From CAYSRJ01 sp964521865 (GTDB lineage: Bacteria; Spirochaetota; B62-G9; DRHN01), in assembly GCA_964521865.1 (NCBI GenBank), contig CAZFTJ010000004.1, forward strand, positions 62,001 to 126,000: a DNA stretch of 64,000 nucleotides, given 5' to 3'. Each line of letters begins with the position of its first letter. The stretch's first letter is position 1. Shown one piece after another: positions 34,725 through 43,835 of the stretch. The translations under genes and the position numbers were made by a program. The notes beneath the pieces were generated by a model. That model worked only from the letters and a program-made list of their open reading frames with translations. It did not search any database and was not told where the DNA came from.

Positions 34725-34777
34725 ATAGAGCTCCATCTTTTCATTATTCAGACCCATTATGCCGCTTGACGGCTGCA

Positions 34778-36103
34778 TTACTCAAAGAAAATATCAGGCT
34801 TCTCTGTGCTCTTTTTTATCATTCCCAGAAATTCCGCCCCCTGCATGCCGTCCATACATCTGTGATCAACGGTGAGTGTGAGATCGATCATTTTTCTGAG
34901 AACGATACGTCCATCCGCAGTGCCTGCAGGTATTGACATGACTTTCCCGACTGCAAGAATCGCACTTTGCGGCGGATTGACAATTGCGTTAAAACGCTCG
35001 ATACCATACATCCCGAGATTCGTTATGGTAAAATGCCCGCCTGCAAGATCGGCACTTGTAAACTTCATCCCCCTTGCCTTCTCTTCAAAAACCTTCAATT
35101 CGCCGTTTATCTCCGCGATCGATTTCTTGTCGGCGTTCCGTATAACGGGGACGACAAGCCCTTCCCTACTTCCGACCGCGATTCCGATGTTGACATCCCG
35201 GTACACACGAAGACGCCCGTCTTCAAAAGATGAGTTCGCCCTCGGATACCGTAAAAGCGAAACAGCAACAACTTTAATCAAAAGTGCAGTGATGGAAAGC
35301 CTTCGACCGGTTTCAGCCTCCACCCTTTCCATGAGAATTTCTCGAATCATAAGCAGTTTTTCCATGTCCACACCGAGCGATAGAAAAAACTGGGGAGCGT
35401 TGCGGACACTCTCCAGCATACGAATACCCGTGGATTTCTGCACAGGCGTCAGATCAGTATATTCAAAGACCTCTTCAGCAGGCATTTTTTGAAAAACAGC
35501 GACAGCCGATTCGTGGTGGCTTTTCACATCCGTTTCACGCACCAGACCTTCCGGACCGGTTCCGTGCACTAGTGCGATATCAACACCCAATTCCCCCGCA
35601 CGCCTGTAGGCTGCTGGGGATGCGAGGAGAGGGTGCGGCGGCGCCGATCCTTCATCCCGTATTTTTTTAATGGCAAAAACATCTTCTTTCTGAATTCTCC
35701 CCCCGGGCCCGCTCCCTCTGATTTCACCGATATCTATTCCAAGCTGATCTGCCGTTCTGCGTGCAACAGGCGTCGCAGCAGATACTCGGTCTTCGGAAAC
35801 CCGCTTATTCCCCGCCGCTCCTCCGGGTTGATAGGGGGGCAGACCGAAAACCTCTTCATCCTTCTCAGCAATAACTGCAATAGTCTCTCCAACAGGAAGC
35901 ACCGCTCCCCTTTCGGCTCCAGGCCGTATCGCCTTTACAATGCCCGACGCCGGAGATTCTATTTCAGCTGTTGCCTTGTCGGTCATTATCTCAACAATAC
36001 CCTGGCCCGCTTCAACCGCATCTCCTTCCTGCACCAGCCATTCTATAATCTCACCGCTTTCCATGTGGTCCGACATTTTGGGTATAAATACTTCAATCGC
36101 CAT
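34778..36103 (-). CDS. Dihydrolipoamide acyltransferase E2 with two peripheral-subunit-binding domains
   Basis: A 441-residue core subunit of a 2-oxoacid/acetoin dehydrogenase-type complex. One N-terminal lipoyl domain (lipoyl Lys in EIMTDKATAEIES) is followed by two E3/E1-binding-domain-like segments (VSAATPVARRTADQLG... and LLASPAAYRRAGELGVD...) and the catalytic domain with TLTVDHRCMDG (HxxxDG) near the C-terminus. GGAGG lies 6 nt before the ATG at 36103. It is in order after E1 alpha and E1 beta. No E3 lipoamide dehydrogenase is in the block, so a housekeeping E3 would be required. Confidence 0.92.
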   Translation of the reverse strand: MAIEVFIPKMSDHMESGEIIEWLVQEGDAVEAGQGIVEIMTDKATAEIESPASGIVKAIRPGAERGAVLPVGETIAVIAEKDEEVFGLPPYQPGGAAGNKRVSEDRVSAATPVARRTADQLGIDIGEIRGSGPGGRIQKEDVFAIKKIRDEGSAPPHPLLASPAAYRRAGELGVDIALVHGTGPEGLVRETDVKSHHESAVAVFQKMPAEEVFEYTDLTPVQKSTGIRMLESVRNAPQFFLSLGVDMEKLLMIREILMERVEAETGRRLSITALLIKVVAVSLLRYPRANSSFEDGRLRVYRDVNIGIAVGSREGLVVPVIRNADKKSIAEINGELKVFEEKARGMKFTSADLAGGHFTITNLGMYGIERFNAIVNPPQSAILAVGKVMSIPAGTADGRIVLRKMIDLTLTVDHRCMDGMQGAEFLGMIKKSTEKPDIFFE

Positions 36104-36240
36104 ATACTTCCTCCCAAAAATTCGAAGATACAGTTGCAACCCTGCCGACCGTCTCCGCACATGATGAAAACATGAAAAGTCGATTCTCCCGTATCCTCAA
36201 CAATCAGCGTACAACACCTGAAACCCGCCCAGACGTCCAA

Positions 36241-37317
36241 TCAATACCTCATTACCTCACGAATCGCATTCTCCACATCAGCCGTGTCCGGCCATACACC
36301 ATTTTCTATGCTGTCAGCAAAGGGGATGGGTGAATTCCGCCCCGTTACGCGAATAACGGGAGCGTGCAGATACCCGAAAGCTTTTTCCATGGCAACAGCC
36401 GCCCACTCTCCAGTAGCGCCGTACGACCTGCATGCCTCCGCCACAAGCACCACACGGCCTGTCTTTCGTACTGAATTGCCGATCGTTTCCTCGTCGAGCG
36501 GGCTGATGGTGCAAACATCGACAACCTCAACGTCTATACCCTCCTGTGCAAGCGTCTTCGCCGCCATCATGACATGCCATACCATATAACCAGAAGCGAC
36601 CACAGTCACGTCTGCCCCAGCTCGCTTCACATCGCACACGCCTATCGGCATAACGTACTCTTTCTCGGGCACGAGCCCGCGGAAGGAGTACAGGAATTTG
36701 TGTTCGAGAAAAATCACCGGATTGTCGTCGCGTATCGCCGCTTTTAATAGACCCTTTGCATCGTACGGTGTAGATGGATGTATCACCTTGAGACCCGGTA
36801 TGTGGGCATACCATACCTCGAGGCTCTGCGAATGCTGGGCAGCAGTGCTCTTTCCGGCGCCGCCTCCCTGCGGCATGCGAATCACCCAGGGCACCCTGCA
36901 CTGCCCGCCTGTCATAAAACGAAGCTTGGCTGCCTGATTGCAGATCTGGTCTATGGCGAGCCCGGAGAAATCGACAAACATTATCTCAGCGACCGGACGC
37001 ATCCCAACGAGCGCCGCGCCTGTTGCCGTACCTGCTATGGTGTTCTCGGAGATAGGAGTGTTCCGCACACGCTCGGGACCAAACTGATCGAAAAGCGTCC
37101 TCGTAACTCCGAACGCACCACCGTGCTTTCCGATATCCTCACCGAGCAGAAAGACTTTCTCGTCACGAAGCATCTCCTCACGTAGCGCCTCCCGAATCGC
37201 CTCCTGATAGGACATCTCCTTGACCGGTACGCCATCTTTAACCTGTACAATGAGATCAGGCGACATTGTCGGTTTTAAGGTTCCGAGCGATGTTGCATCC
37301 TTCTCGATCTTTGCCAT
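36241..37317 (-). CDS. Thiamine-dependent dehydrogenase E1 beta subunit (acetoin/pyruvate type)
   Basis: A 358-residue partner of the E1 alpha. YQEAIREALREEMLRDEKVFLLGED contains the conserved Glu near the thiamine ring, and GHG-like GKHGGAFGVT, NTPISENTIAGTATGAALVG and SFRGLVPEKEY follow. About 30 residues precede the usual start, longer than in AcoB. The ATG at 37317 has GGGG 7 nt upstream; a GTG 18 bp earlier is in frame. Sequence alone does not separate acetoin from pyruvate specificity, and the butanediol-dehydrogenase-like neighbour argues for an acetoin-like substrate. Confidence 0.9.
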   Translation of the reverse strand: MAKIEKDATSLGTLKPTMSPDLIVQVKDGVPVKEMSYQEAIREALREEMLRDEKVFLLGEDIGKHGGAFGVTRTLFDQFGPERVRNTPISENTIAGTATGAALVGMRPVAEIMFVDFSGLAIDQICNQAAKLRFMTGGQCRVPWVIRMPQGGGAGKSTAAQHSQSLEVWYAHIPGLKVIHPSTPYDAKGLLKAAIRDDNPVIFLEHKFLYSFRGLVPEKEYVMPIGVCDVKRAGADVTVVASGYMVWHVMMAAKTLAQEGIDVEVVDVCTISPLDEETIGNSVRKTGRVVLVAEACRSYGATGEWAAVAMEKAFGYLHAPVIRVTGRNSPIPFADSIENGVWPDTADVENAIREVMRY

Positions 37318-37391
37318 GAAAGTACCCCGTTTCACCTAAGTGCGTAAGACGTATTTTGTGTTTCAGATCTTCGTTTTCAACAACATAATAA

Positions 37392-38369
37392 CTAAGTATC
37401 GTGTGAATATTCCGCGTAAATATAATCCATCGCAGTAGCGGGATCAGGCTGCGGGCTCTCTTTTGCAAATTGCACTGCATCCGCAATTTCCCGTCTAATA
37501 TCGCCGTCTATCCCTTCGAGAGTCCCGTTATCCGCAATTTTCTTTGCAATGATGTATTTTCTGAACCGCGGAATCGGGTCTTTCTTCCGGTACTCCATCA
37601 CCTCTTTTTTATCGCGGTATACCTCAGGTTCACCTGCATAGTGTCCCTCAAACCGGTAGGCTTCCGTTACGAGCAGGGTTGGACCCCTGCCACTTCGCGC
37701 CCTCTCAACAGCTTTTTTCGCAGCCTCATACACGGCTGTAACGTCGAATCCGTCAACGCGTACGCCGGGAATACCGTAAGACTTCGCACGAATCGATAGA
37801 TCTTTTACATTCACACTGTAGCGGATATTTGTAGACACGCCGTAATGGTTGTTCTCCAGCACGAATACAACCGGCAAATCCCATATGGATGCCATGTTCA
37901 GGCCTTCATGCCAGTTCCCGGTATTTATCCCCGCATCCCCGGTAAATGGAACGGCGACCCTATCCTGCCCCTGCATCCTAAAACCAAGTGCAGCTCCGAC
38001 AGCAATTGGAATACCCGAACCGACAACGGCAAGCGCACCGAGACTCCCCGTTTCAAAAGCCGCTATATGCATCGAACCTCCGCGGCCCTTGCAGTATCCC
38101 GTTTCTTTTCCAAGTATTTCCGCCATCATTTTTTTTGGATCCGCACCTTTGGCAATATTATGCCCATGGCTCCGGTGCGTACCTGCAATGAGATCGTCGC
38201 TACGAAGCGCCATACACACTCCCACTCCCGACGCCTCCTGTCCGATATAGGGATGAACAGCGCCTTTCACCTGACCCCGTTTAAAGAGGTCGATCGCAGC
38301 AAGCTCAAATTCTCTGATGCGAACCATGCGCCGATACATTTCCAGCAGAGTATCCCGAGGTATATCCAT
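37392..38369 (-). CDS. Thiamine-dependent dehydrogenase E1 alpha subunit (acetoin/pyruvate type)
   Basis: A 325-residue E1 alpha, a length like AcoA. MDIPRDTLLEMYRRMVRIREFE and VHPYIGQEASGVGVCMAL are typical. The ThDP motif reads FTGDAGINTGNWHEGLNMA ending ENNHYG, where most members have GDGA(A/S)N, so the third Gly is displaced. The region CKGRGGSMHIAAFETGSLGALAVVGSGIPIAVGAAL is conserved. AGGAGG lies 8 nt before the ATG. The enzyme would decarboxylate or cleave a hydroxyketone and pass the acyl fragment to the lipoyl group of E2. Confidence 0.9.
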   Translation of the reverse strand: MDIPRDTLLEMYRRMVRIREFELAAIDLFKRGQVKGAVHPYIGQEASGVGVCMALRSDDLIAGTHRSHGHNIAKGADPKKMMAEILGKETGYCKGRGGSMHIAAFETGSLGALAVVGSGIPIAVGAALGFRMQGQDRVAVPFTGDAGINTGNWHEGLNMASIWDLPVVFVLENNHYGVSTNIRYSVNVKDLSIRAKSYGIPGVRVDGFDVTAVYEAAKKAVERARSGRGPTLLVTEAYRFEGHYAGEPEVYRDKKEVMEYRKKDPIPRFRKYIIAKKIADNGTLEGIDGDIRREIADAVQFAKESPQPDPATAMDYIYAEYSHDT

Positions 38370-38475
38370 ACCAGACACCTCCTATCATAGAAAAAAGACA
38401 CAGCTCATTTCATTAATAAAGAAAACTTCAGAATGAATCTTCTTTCCTGCGGCACCAGCTCCTCTGGATACGGGA

Positions 38476-38526
38476 ATATTATCCGGACGCTTCACATCCG
38501 GATTATGTCGAAGATGCTGAAAGTAC
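38476..38526 (-). repeat. Copy of the dispersed hairpin repeat with one 18-bp unit
   Basis: Read on the minus strand: one unit (TACTTTCAGCATCTTCGA), then CATAATCCGGATGTGAAGCG and TCCGGATAATA. The stem ATAATCCGGA/TCCGGATAAT is long. It lies in the 171-bp gap between the E1 alpha start and the stop of the upstream permease, so it may also reduce read-through between transporter and enzyme genes. Confidence 0.75.
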
Positions 38527-38541
38527 CGCTTACCGACGGCA

Positions 38542-39369
38542 TTATTTTACCGCTCCCATTGTCAGTCCTCTTACCAAATATCGCTGGACGACAAAGCTCA
38601 TGAAGAAGAGAGGAAGCATTGCCATCACAGAAAGGGCGCCGACCTCCCCCCACATAACCATCATTTTGCCGAAAAAGTTTGCCAGATGCACCGATAGGGT
38701 TACAGCTTTTGACCGTGTCAGACAAACAGCAAAAAAGAATTCACTCCAACTGAATATAAAACAAAATACACCTGTCGCAACCAGTCCGGGCTTCACCAGC
38801 GGCAGAGCAATGCGCCAGAAAGCCCCAAAAGGCGAACAACCGTCAACCATCGCCGACTCCTCTATTACCACCGGAATCTCCTGGAAAAATCCTCGCATCA
38901 TCCATACTGCATAGGGAAGATTGAAAGTAAGATATATAATAATCAATGCCTGATACGTATCCACCCATTTGAGAGCCTTAAACACGATCAAAAAAGGAAA
39001 GATCACGGCAACAGGAGGCATGAACCGTTGCGACAATATGAAAAAAGGAAGATTACTTCCCCCAACCTTGTATCGAGCCATCCCATAACCGGCAAGCGAG
39101 CCGATTATCAGTGAAAGAGCTGTGGCAGAGCTTGAAATGACGAGACTGTTCATGAGCGACCTCAAACCGCCCGTCTTTATTACATGGGCAAAGGAACGCA
39201 GCGTAGGAGTGTGGGGGATCCATACAGGTGGGCTGTGCAGAAACTCGTCGCCCGTCTTGAAGGCAGTCAAGAAAATCCACACAATGGGAAACAGGAAAAA
39301 AACCAGGGCCACACAGGCTACAATATATCGAGCTGTCTGTGATAGAGCCTGCCGCGAACGCACACGCAT
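38542..39369 (-). CDS. Carbohydrate ABC transporter permease (MalG type)
   Basis: A 275-residue inner-membrane permease with six hydrophobic helices, beginning with RYIVACVALVFFLFPIVWIFLTAFK. The EAA loop is ESAMVDGCSPFGAFWRIALPLVKPG, contacting the ATPase. It is the second permease after the MalF-type gene, which it nearly touches. No ATP-binding subunit gene is in the block, so a shared MsmK/UgpC-type ATPase elsewhere in the genome is likely. Confidence 0.93.
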   Translation of the reverse strand: MRVRSRQALSQTARYIVACVALVFFLFPIVWIFLTAFKTGDEFLHSPPVWIPHTPTLRSFAHVIKTGGLRSLMNSLVISSSATALSLIIGSLAGYGMARYKVGGSNLPFFILSQRFMPPVAVIFPFLIVFKALKWVDTYQALIIIYLTFNLPYAVWMMRGFFQEIPVVIEESAMVDGCSPFGAFWRIALPLVKPGLVATGVFCFIFSWSEFFFAVCLTRSKAVTLSVHLANFFGKMMVMWGEVGALSVMAMLPLFFMSFVVQRYLVRGLTMGAVK

Positions 39370-39380
39370 AGTACTCTCCC

Positions 39381-40319
39381 TCACTCCATTACTGTTTTGA
39401 ACAGTTTCAACAGATAACTGAGAATAAGAACCAATGCTATCAGTAGTATGAATGATGCTGCAGCACCATACCCGAGACGGAAAAACTGGTAACCGGTCTT
39501 GTAAATGTAAAAAGAAATTGTTTCCGTAGAATTCCCGGGCGCTCCCCCGGTCAAGGCAAAGATGACATCAAAAAACTTCAAGGCATCCAGCCCCCGGATG
39601 AGAAGAGCGACAATGATAATCGGGCGGAGAAGAGGAATAGTCAAATACCTGAGCTTTTCCCAGCCTGATGCACCATCAATATCCGCTGCCTCGAATAATT
39701 CAGGATCCAGAGATACTATTCCGGAAAGATAGACAAGAAACATGAACGGCGTCCATTGCCATATCTCGGTTACAAGAATGGCAAATATCGCCGTCGAGGT
39801 TTTCGCAAGCCAGGTAAATTGAAATGACTGACCAATAATCCATCCAATGATCTGATTAATCGGACCATACATCGCATCCCAGAGCAGACGCCACGTGTAC
39901 CCCACCACCACAGGCATGGCCATAACCGGCAATAAAAATGCAGCCACAAAAAATCGTTTCCCTTTCATCTTAACGGAGAGTATCTGGGCCAGCCCAAACC
40001 CCAAAAACATCTCAGTCCCGACTCCAACCACCACCACTATGGCAGTGATAAGAATCGAATGAAGAAAACGCACATCCTTAAAAAGCGCAGCATAATTCCC
40101 CAGTCCGATAAATGGCCTGTTGGGAAGAGAAATTTCCCATTTTGTGAAACTGAGCCCAAAAGAATAAATAGTAGGAAATATCGTTACAAGTAGAATGACA
40201 ACGATACATGGAGCAACAAATAACCACGGTGTAATACGCTTTTTCTGCCTGTAGGTAAACCACCCCGATTTCAACCGTCTACCGGCACCCGGTGAAGCTA
40301 TATTCGCCGCCTCCCCCAT
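39381..40319 (-). CDS. Carbohydrate ABC transporter permease (MalF type)
   Basis: A 312-residue permease. LFVAPCIVVILLVTIFPTIY is the first helix of the family and EAADIDGASGWEKLRYLTIPLLRP is the EAA motif. The start at 40319 has GGAGG 5 nt upstream. It stands 12 bp before the MalG-type gene and 93 bp after the binding protein, the standard order for CUT1 importers. Confidence 0.93.
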   Translation of the reverse strand: MGEAANIASPGAGRRLKSGWFTYRQKKRITPWLFVAPCIVVILLVTIFPTIYSFGLSFTKWEISLPNRPFIGLGNYAALFKDVRFLHSILITAIVVVVGVGTEMFLGFGLAQILSVKMKGKRFFVAAFLLPVMAMPVVVGYTWRLLWDAMYGPINQIIGWIIGQSFQFTWLAKTSTAIFAILVTEIWQWTPFMFLVYLSGIVSLDPELFEAADIDGASGWEKLRYLTIPLLRPIIIVALLIRGLDALKFFDVIFALTGGAPGNSTETISFYIYKTGYQFFRLGYGAAASFILLIALVLILSYLLKLFKTVME

Positions 40320-40412
40320 GAACCCCTCCATCAATTACGTTCTCCCTGCAGAACACTTTCGATCTGCAGGGAGTTTTCATCGTGCATTGGCACATGCAAA
40401 GAAAATCTCTTT

Positions 40413-41942
40413 TTACTTCGGACCTTCCTTATTCCAGGGGCCCTTCTCCCACAACGCGTAGTTTTTCTTCTGCTTGTCAGCACCGAGACGTTTGGTTATT
40501 TCCTCCCATCTCTTGGCTGCATTGTCAAGCGCAGCTTTCGAATCAGTCCCCGCAAAAGCTGAAGTACATGCATTGTCGACCGCTTCCGCATACTCGCGTG
40601 CACCCGGGATACCAAGCTCCATCTGGCCCTTCATCGCAGCCTCCTTGAGGCAATCTAGATACTTCGGTGCATCCGGCCAGAGTGAGGAATACAACGGTGA
40701 TTCGAAGTGTGAGATACGGAATGGATCACGTAGCGCAAAGGGAAGCATGACCCGCTGTAAACTGATTTCGGGACTGTTCATCCACTGGACAAACAGATAG
40801 GCAGCTTCTTTGTGTTTACTATCAGGTGAAATGCCGAGACAGAACCCCCCTGCCAGGGTAGGCCGTCCCGGAGGCGGAACATATCCGACTTTCCCAGCAA
40901 CCTTCGTTTTTGGAACCCAGGAAAGCTGTTCAACAGTTGCACCATAACCGGCCGACCATCTTCCAATCGGAGGCCATGTTATAACCATAGCCAGTTTACC
41001 GTCCATCCAGGCGCTTAATATCTCGACAAATCCCCATTTTTCAACACCCGGAGGCATCCACTTGTTCTGGTCAACCATCTGCTGCAACGTCTTTACTCCT
41101 ATCGGGCTATTTATCATGGGCTTCATGGTATCCGGATCAAAGAACCTCCCGCCATTTCCGCTAAAAGCTCCATACCACCATGAATACACCTGCCCTTCAA
41201 GCCGTTGTATGGCGCCACCGTAAATTTTCGGTGAGAACTTATCGGTGAAGAAATTCCCGATATCGTTAAACTGGTCCCATGTCTTTGGAGGAGCCAGTTC
41301 ATACCCGTACTTTGCTTTAAAATCCGATTTATTTGCCGGGTCTTCGAACAGGTCCTTCCTGTAGTAGAGCACAAATACATCACCGTCATCGGGCAATCCG
41401 TACCAGGTTTCACCAATTCTCCCATACCCCTCCGCACCATACACATTGAGGTAATCTTTAAGATCATCTTTGTTCATGTACTGATCGATGTAGGGATTGA
41501 GAGGTGCAACGACACCTGCAGTGACGTAATCGATGAGCCACAACGGCGAGAAGGTGATTACATCGTAAGAGCTGCCTCCCGTAAGGTGGTCCTGCAGCTG
41601 ATTGGAGTATATGTCGTTGTAGGAAAGCTCCACCACCTTTATCTTGATGCCGGTCAGCTTCTCCCATTTCGGGCCCATTGTCAGCGGATCCTGCGATTGC
41701 AAACCTGCCTCCCATACGACATTCAAAGTGGTGCCTGCGTACTTTTTTGCCTCCTCAACCGCTTTCGATGCCGAACTGAACGGACCGGACACCACAACTT
41801 TTTCCTTCACGACCTCCTTTTCCGGTGCCGGAGCAGCCTCTTTTTCTGACTTGCCGGCCATGCCGAATTGAACAGTCATACCGATCAGAAAAAGAACAGC
41901 GAACAGCAGCAACTCAAACTTTTTGGCTTTCGATGCTCTCAT
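40413..41942 (-). CDS. Extracellular solute-binding protein of a sugar ABC transporter (CUT1)
   Basis: A 509-residue type 1 binding protein. A signal peptide (LLLFAVLFLIGMTVQFGMAG) is followed by KSEKEAAPAPEKEV without a lipobox Cys, a local pattern. The family features TLNVVWEAGLQSQDPLTMGPKWEKLTGIKIKVVEL, DVITFSPLWL and LPDDGDVFVLYYRKDLFEDP occur in order. AGGAGG lies 7 nt before the ATG at 41942. Its length fits larger ligands or polyols. The ligand is unknown but presumably feeds the enzymes downstream. CAGTAT (42010-42015) and ATACTG (42070-42075) half-sites lie upstream and match the operator at 45809. Confidence 0.92.
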   Translation of the reverse strand: MRASKAKKFELLLFAVLFLIGMTVQFGMAGKSEKEAAPAPEKEVVKEKVVVSGPFSSASKAVEEAKKYAGTTLNVVWEAGLQSQDPLTMGPKWEKLTGIKIKVVELSYNDIYSNQLQDHLTGGSSYDVITFSPLWLIDYVTAGVVAPLNPYIDQYMNKDDLKDYLNVYGAEGYGRIGETWYGLPDDGDVFVLYYRKDLFEDPANKSDFKAKYGYELAPPKTWDQFNDIGNFFTDKFSPKIYGGAIQRLEGQVYSWWYGAFSGNGGRFFDPDTMKPMINSPIGVKTLQQMVDQNKWMPPGVEKWGFVEILSAWMDGKLAMVITWPPIGRWSAGYGATVEQLSWVPKTKVAGKVGYVPPPGRPTLAGGFCLGISPDSKHKEAAYLFVQWMNSPEISLQRVMLPFALRDPFRISHFESPLYSSLWPDAPKYLDCLKEAAMKGQMELGIPGAREYAEAVDNACTSAFAGTDSKAALDNAAKRWEEITKRLGADKQKKNYALWEKGPWNKEGPK

Positions 41943-42108
41943 TTTTGCTTCCTCCTTGATAAAAATATTTTTTTCTTTGGACCATACAACGATGGCCAAT
42001 CGCTTCTGTCAGTATAAAACGAAACGGGAAAAAACAGCTTGGCTTGGATGAAAAGAACGTATTTAACATATACTGCTGACAACACACGGTCTTTATCCCG
42101 GTGACTGA

Positions 42109-42888
42109 TTACCTGTCCTGCACGTCTTTAGTTTCAGTCACCTTTAATGCCCGCTTTTTCCATTCCATGATCGAGCCTTCAACCGCAGCGAGCGCCCCGT
42201 CAACATCCCTGTCCCTCAATGCCTCGTAAATCTTCCTGTGACACGCGAGCGCGTACTGCCCTCTCTCCTGATTTTCATGAGTCAAACGGATCGAGGGCGT
42301 AAAAAAGTCGATAACAAAATTGTATATCTTTTCAACAAGGTTATTGTTCGTTGCCCTGCCCAGAGCGTAGTGAAAATCAATATCCGACTGTGCCAAAAGC
42401 TTGGGCTGATTTTTCACATCCTCGATCAGCTCCTCCATTTCCCGTATTCTCTCTTCAATAGCACTGAGATCTTCATCCACGGCGTTTTGAATAACGAGTT
42501 TAACGATGGCAAACTCCATCAGCTCTCTCAGTTCGACGAGCTCCCGCATCTTCGCATGGCTCAGTATGAGACTGAAAAGGAGCGGATCAAACACCACTTT
42601 GTGGTCCGATTTGGCGATGTAGGTTCCGTTTCCTCTCCGTATTTCCACTATACCGAATGCCGAAAGAATCTTCATTGCTTCCCGGACCGAGCCCCTGCTC
42701 ACTGCAAGTTGTCTGCTCAGATCGAGCTCCGACGGAATTTTCTCACCCGGCACGAGCTCCCCCGTAATGAGAGCTTCCTTGAAGGTATTCAGTACACGAT
42801 CGACTGCAGACTCCACCCTTTCAGCTCGAAACACCTCGTACTGTCTCTGATTTTCCTCCATTGTCTCCACAGGATCACCCCCTATCAT
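42109..42888 (-). CDS. GntR-family regulator, FadR/FCD subgroup
   Basis: A 259-residue regulator. The N-terminal winged helix contains EALITGELVPGEKIPSELDLSRQLAVSRGSVREAMKILSAFGIVEIRRGNGTYI, and the C-terminal all-helical FCD domain has the metal/ligand residues in SDIDFHYALGRATNN and ALACHRKIYEALRDRD. FCD regulators typically sense sugar acids or organic acids. It is embedded in the block between the dehydrogenase and the transporter genes, so it is the natural candidate for the operator at 45809. Confidence 0.93.
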   Translation of the reverse strand: MIGGDPVETMEENQRQYEVFRAERVESAVDRVLNTFKEALITGELVPGEKIPSELDLSRQLAVSRGSVREAMKILSAFGIVEIRRGNGTYIAKSDHKVVFDPLLFSLILSHAKMRELVELRELMEFAIVKLVIQNAVDEDLSAIEERIREMEELIEDVKNQPKLLAQSDIDFHYALGRATNNNLVEKIYNFVIDFFTPSIRLTHENQERGQYALACHRKIYEALRDRDVDGALAAVEGSIMEWKKRALKVTETKDVQDR

Positions 42889-42980
42889 ATGTATCCCGCC
42901 CTTCAGGACAACACGTCAGTCACATGCCGGGCAATCGGCACAGCATCATCAAAATAGTATTCACAGCTCAATGTTTTTTC

Positions 42981-43835
42981 CTATGACCTGTCTGGATGAA
43001 GCATATACTGAAGCACTTCTCTGATTGCCTTTTCTCCGAATACTTCCTTCCAGTTCTCCTTGAACAGACGTTTCGAACCGTATTCAATCGCCCTGTAGGC
43101 AGCGTCGGAAAATGGGTTTGTGCTCTTGAAGAGAATTGCAAGCTCGATCTGTAAATGTCCGAGCATAAAAGCGGTTGCAGCCTCCTCGGGAACACCGTAT
43201 CGCAGCGCCTCGTCGAGAGCTTCTTTCATGAGGGACACACACGAGGCGCCGACAACTTCCGCCATTGCAGGCTCAAGAATCGCCATCTGGTCAACTGTAA
43301 TCCTGTGCGCCTTTACCACAGGCGCAAACATCAGTCTGCATATTTTTTCCGCTGCCAGAAATTTTTCTTCCGTTCCCTGGAGCAGAGCTATGACGATATC
43401 CTGTTTTGCCGCCACCCCTCCGAACATATCGGCCCGGGCTTCCGGTGTTTCCTGAAAAGTAAACAGGCCGGGATGACACGGATGGGTTACGACAAAATGA
43501 CAATCGTCTCTCAGGGCGATTTCTTTCGCATATGCAGCAGCGGGATCGAGAAGTATGAGTGTTGCATCCTTCTTCAGTACGGGAACCAGATCATTTGAAA
43601 CTGCTCCTAAAACAGCATCCGGTACAGCCATAATAACGCTATCACTCTCCGGGACAGCAACCTCCATGTCCATTACCGGCAGCCCCTTTTCTTCGATCAT
43701 CCGTATACCCTTCGGGTCCTTCTCGCAAAGCCGCAGCGTATACCGGGTTTTTATCATATTATTCAGTATACGCATGCCCATTTTGCCGCCTGCACCCATG
43801 ATAGTAATGGTGGTGTTTTCCTCATTCATACCCAT
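42981..43835 (-). CDS. PGDH_C-type dehydrogenase (D-apionate oxidoisomerase-like)
   Basis: A 284-residue NAD-dependent enzyme: Rossmann motif ITIMGAGGKMGMRILNNM, MAVPDAVLGAVSNDLVP, HPCHPGLFTF, and a helical C-terminal domain. Proteins of this architecture include D-apionate oxidoisomerase (ApnO) and phosphogluconate dehydrogenase-like enzymes. The name is a proposal: the motif set is right but residue-level proof is absent. GGAGG is 8 nt before the ATG at 43835, which overlaps the preceding isomerase gene by 14 nt. The overlap suggests tightly coupled expression of the pair. Confidence 0.7.
   Translation of the reverse strand: MGMNEENTTITIMGAGGKMGMRILNNMIKTRYTLRLCEKDPKGIRMIEEKGLPVMDMEVAVPESDSVIMAVPDAVLGAVSNDLVPVLKKDATLILLDPAAAYAKEIALRDDCHFVVTHPCHPGLFTFQETPEARADMFGGVAAKQDIVIALLQGTEEKFLAAEKICRLMFAPVVKAHRITVDQMAILEPAMAEVVGASCVSLMKEALDEALRYGVPEEAATAFMLGHLQIELAILFKSTNPFSDAAYRAIEYGSKRLFKENWKEVFGEKAIREVLQYMLHPDRS

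Noticed and set aside
42238..42957. 239-codon open frame on the plus strand
   Set aside because: It is antisense to the GntR/FCD regulator, whose domains are complete.
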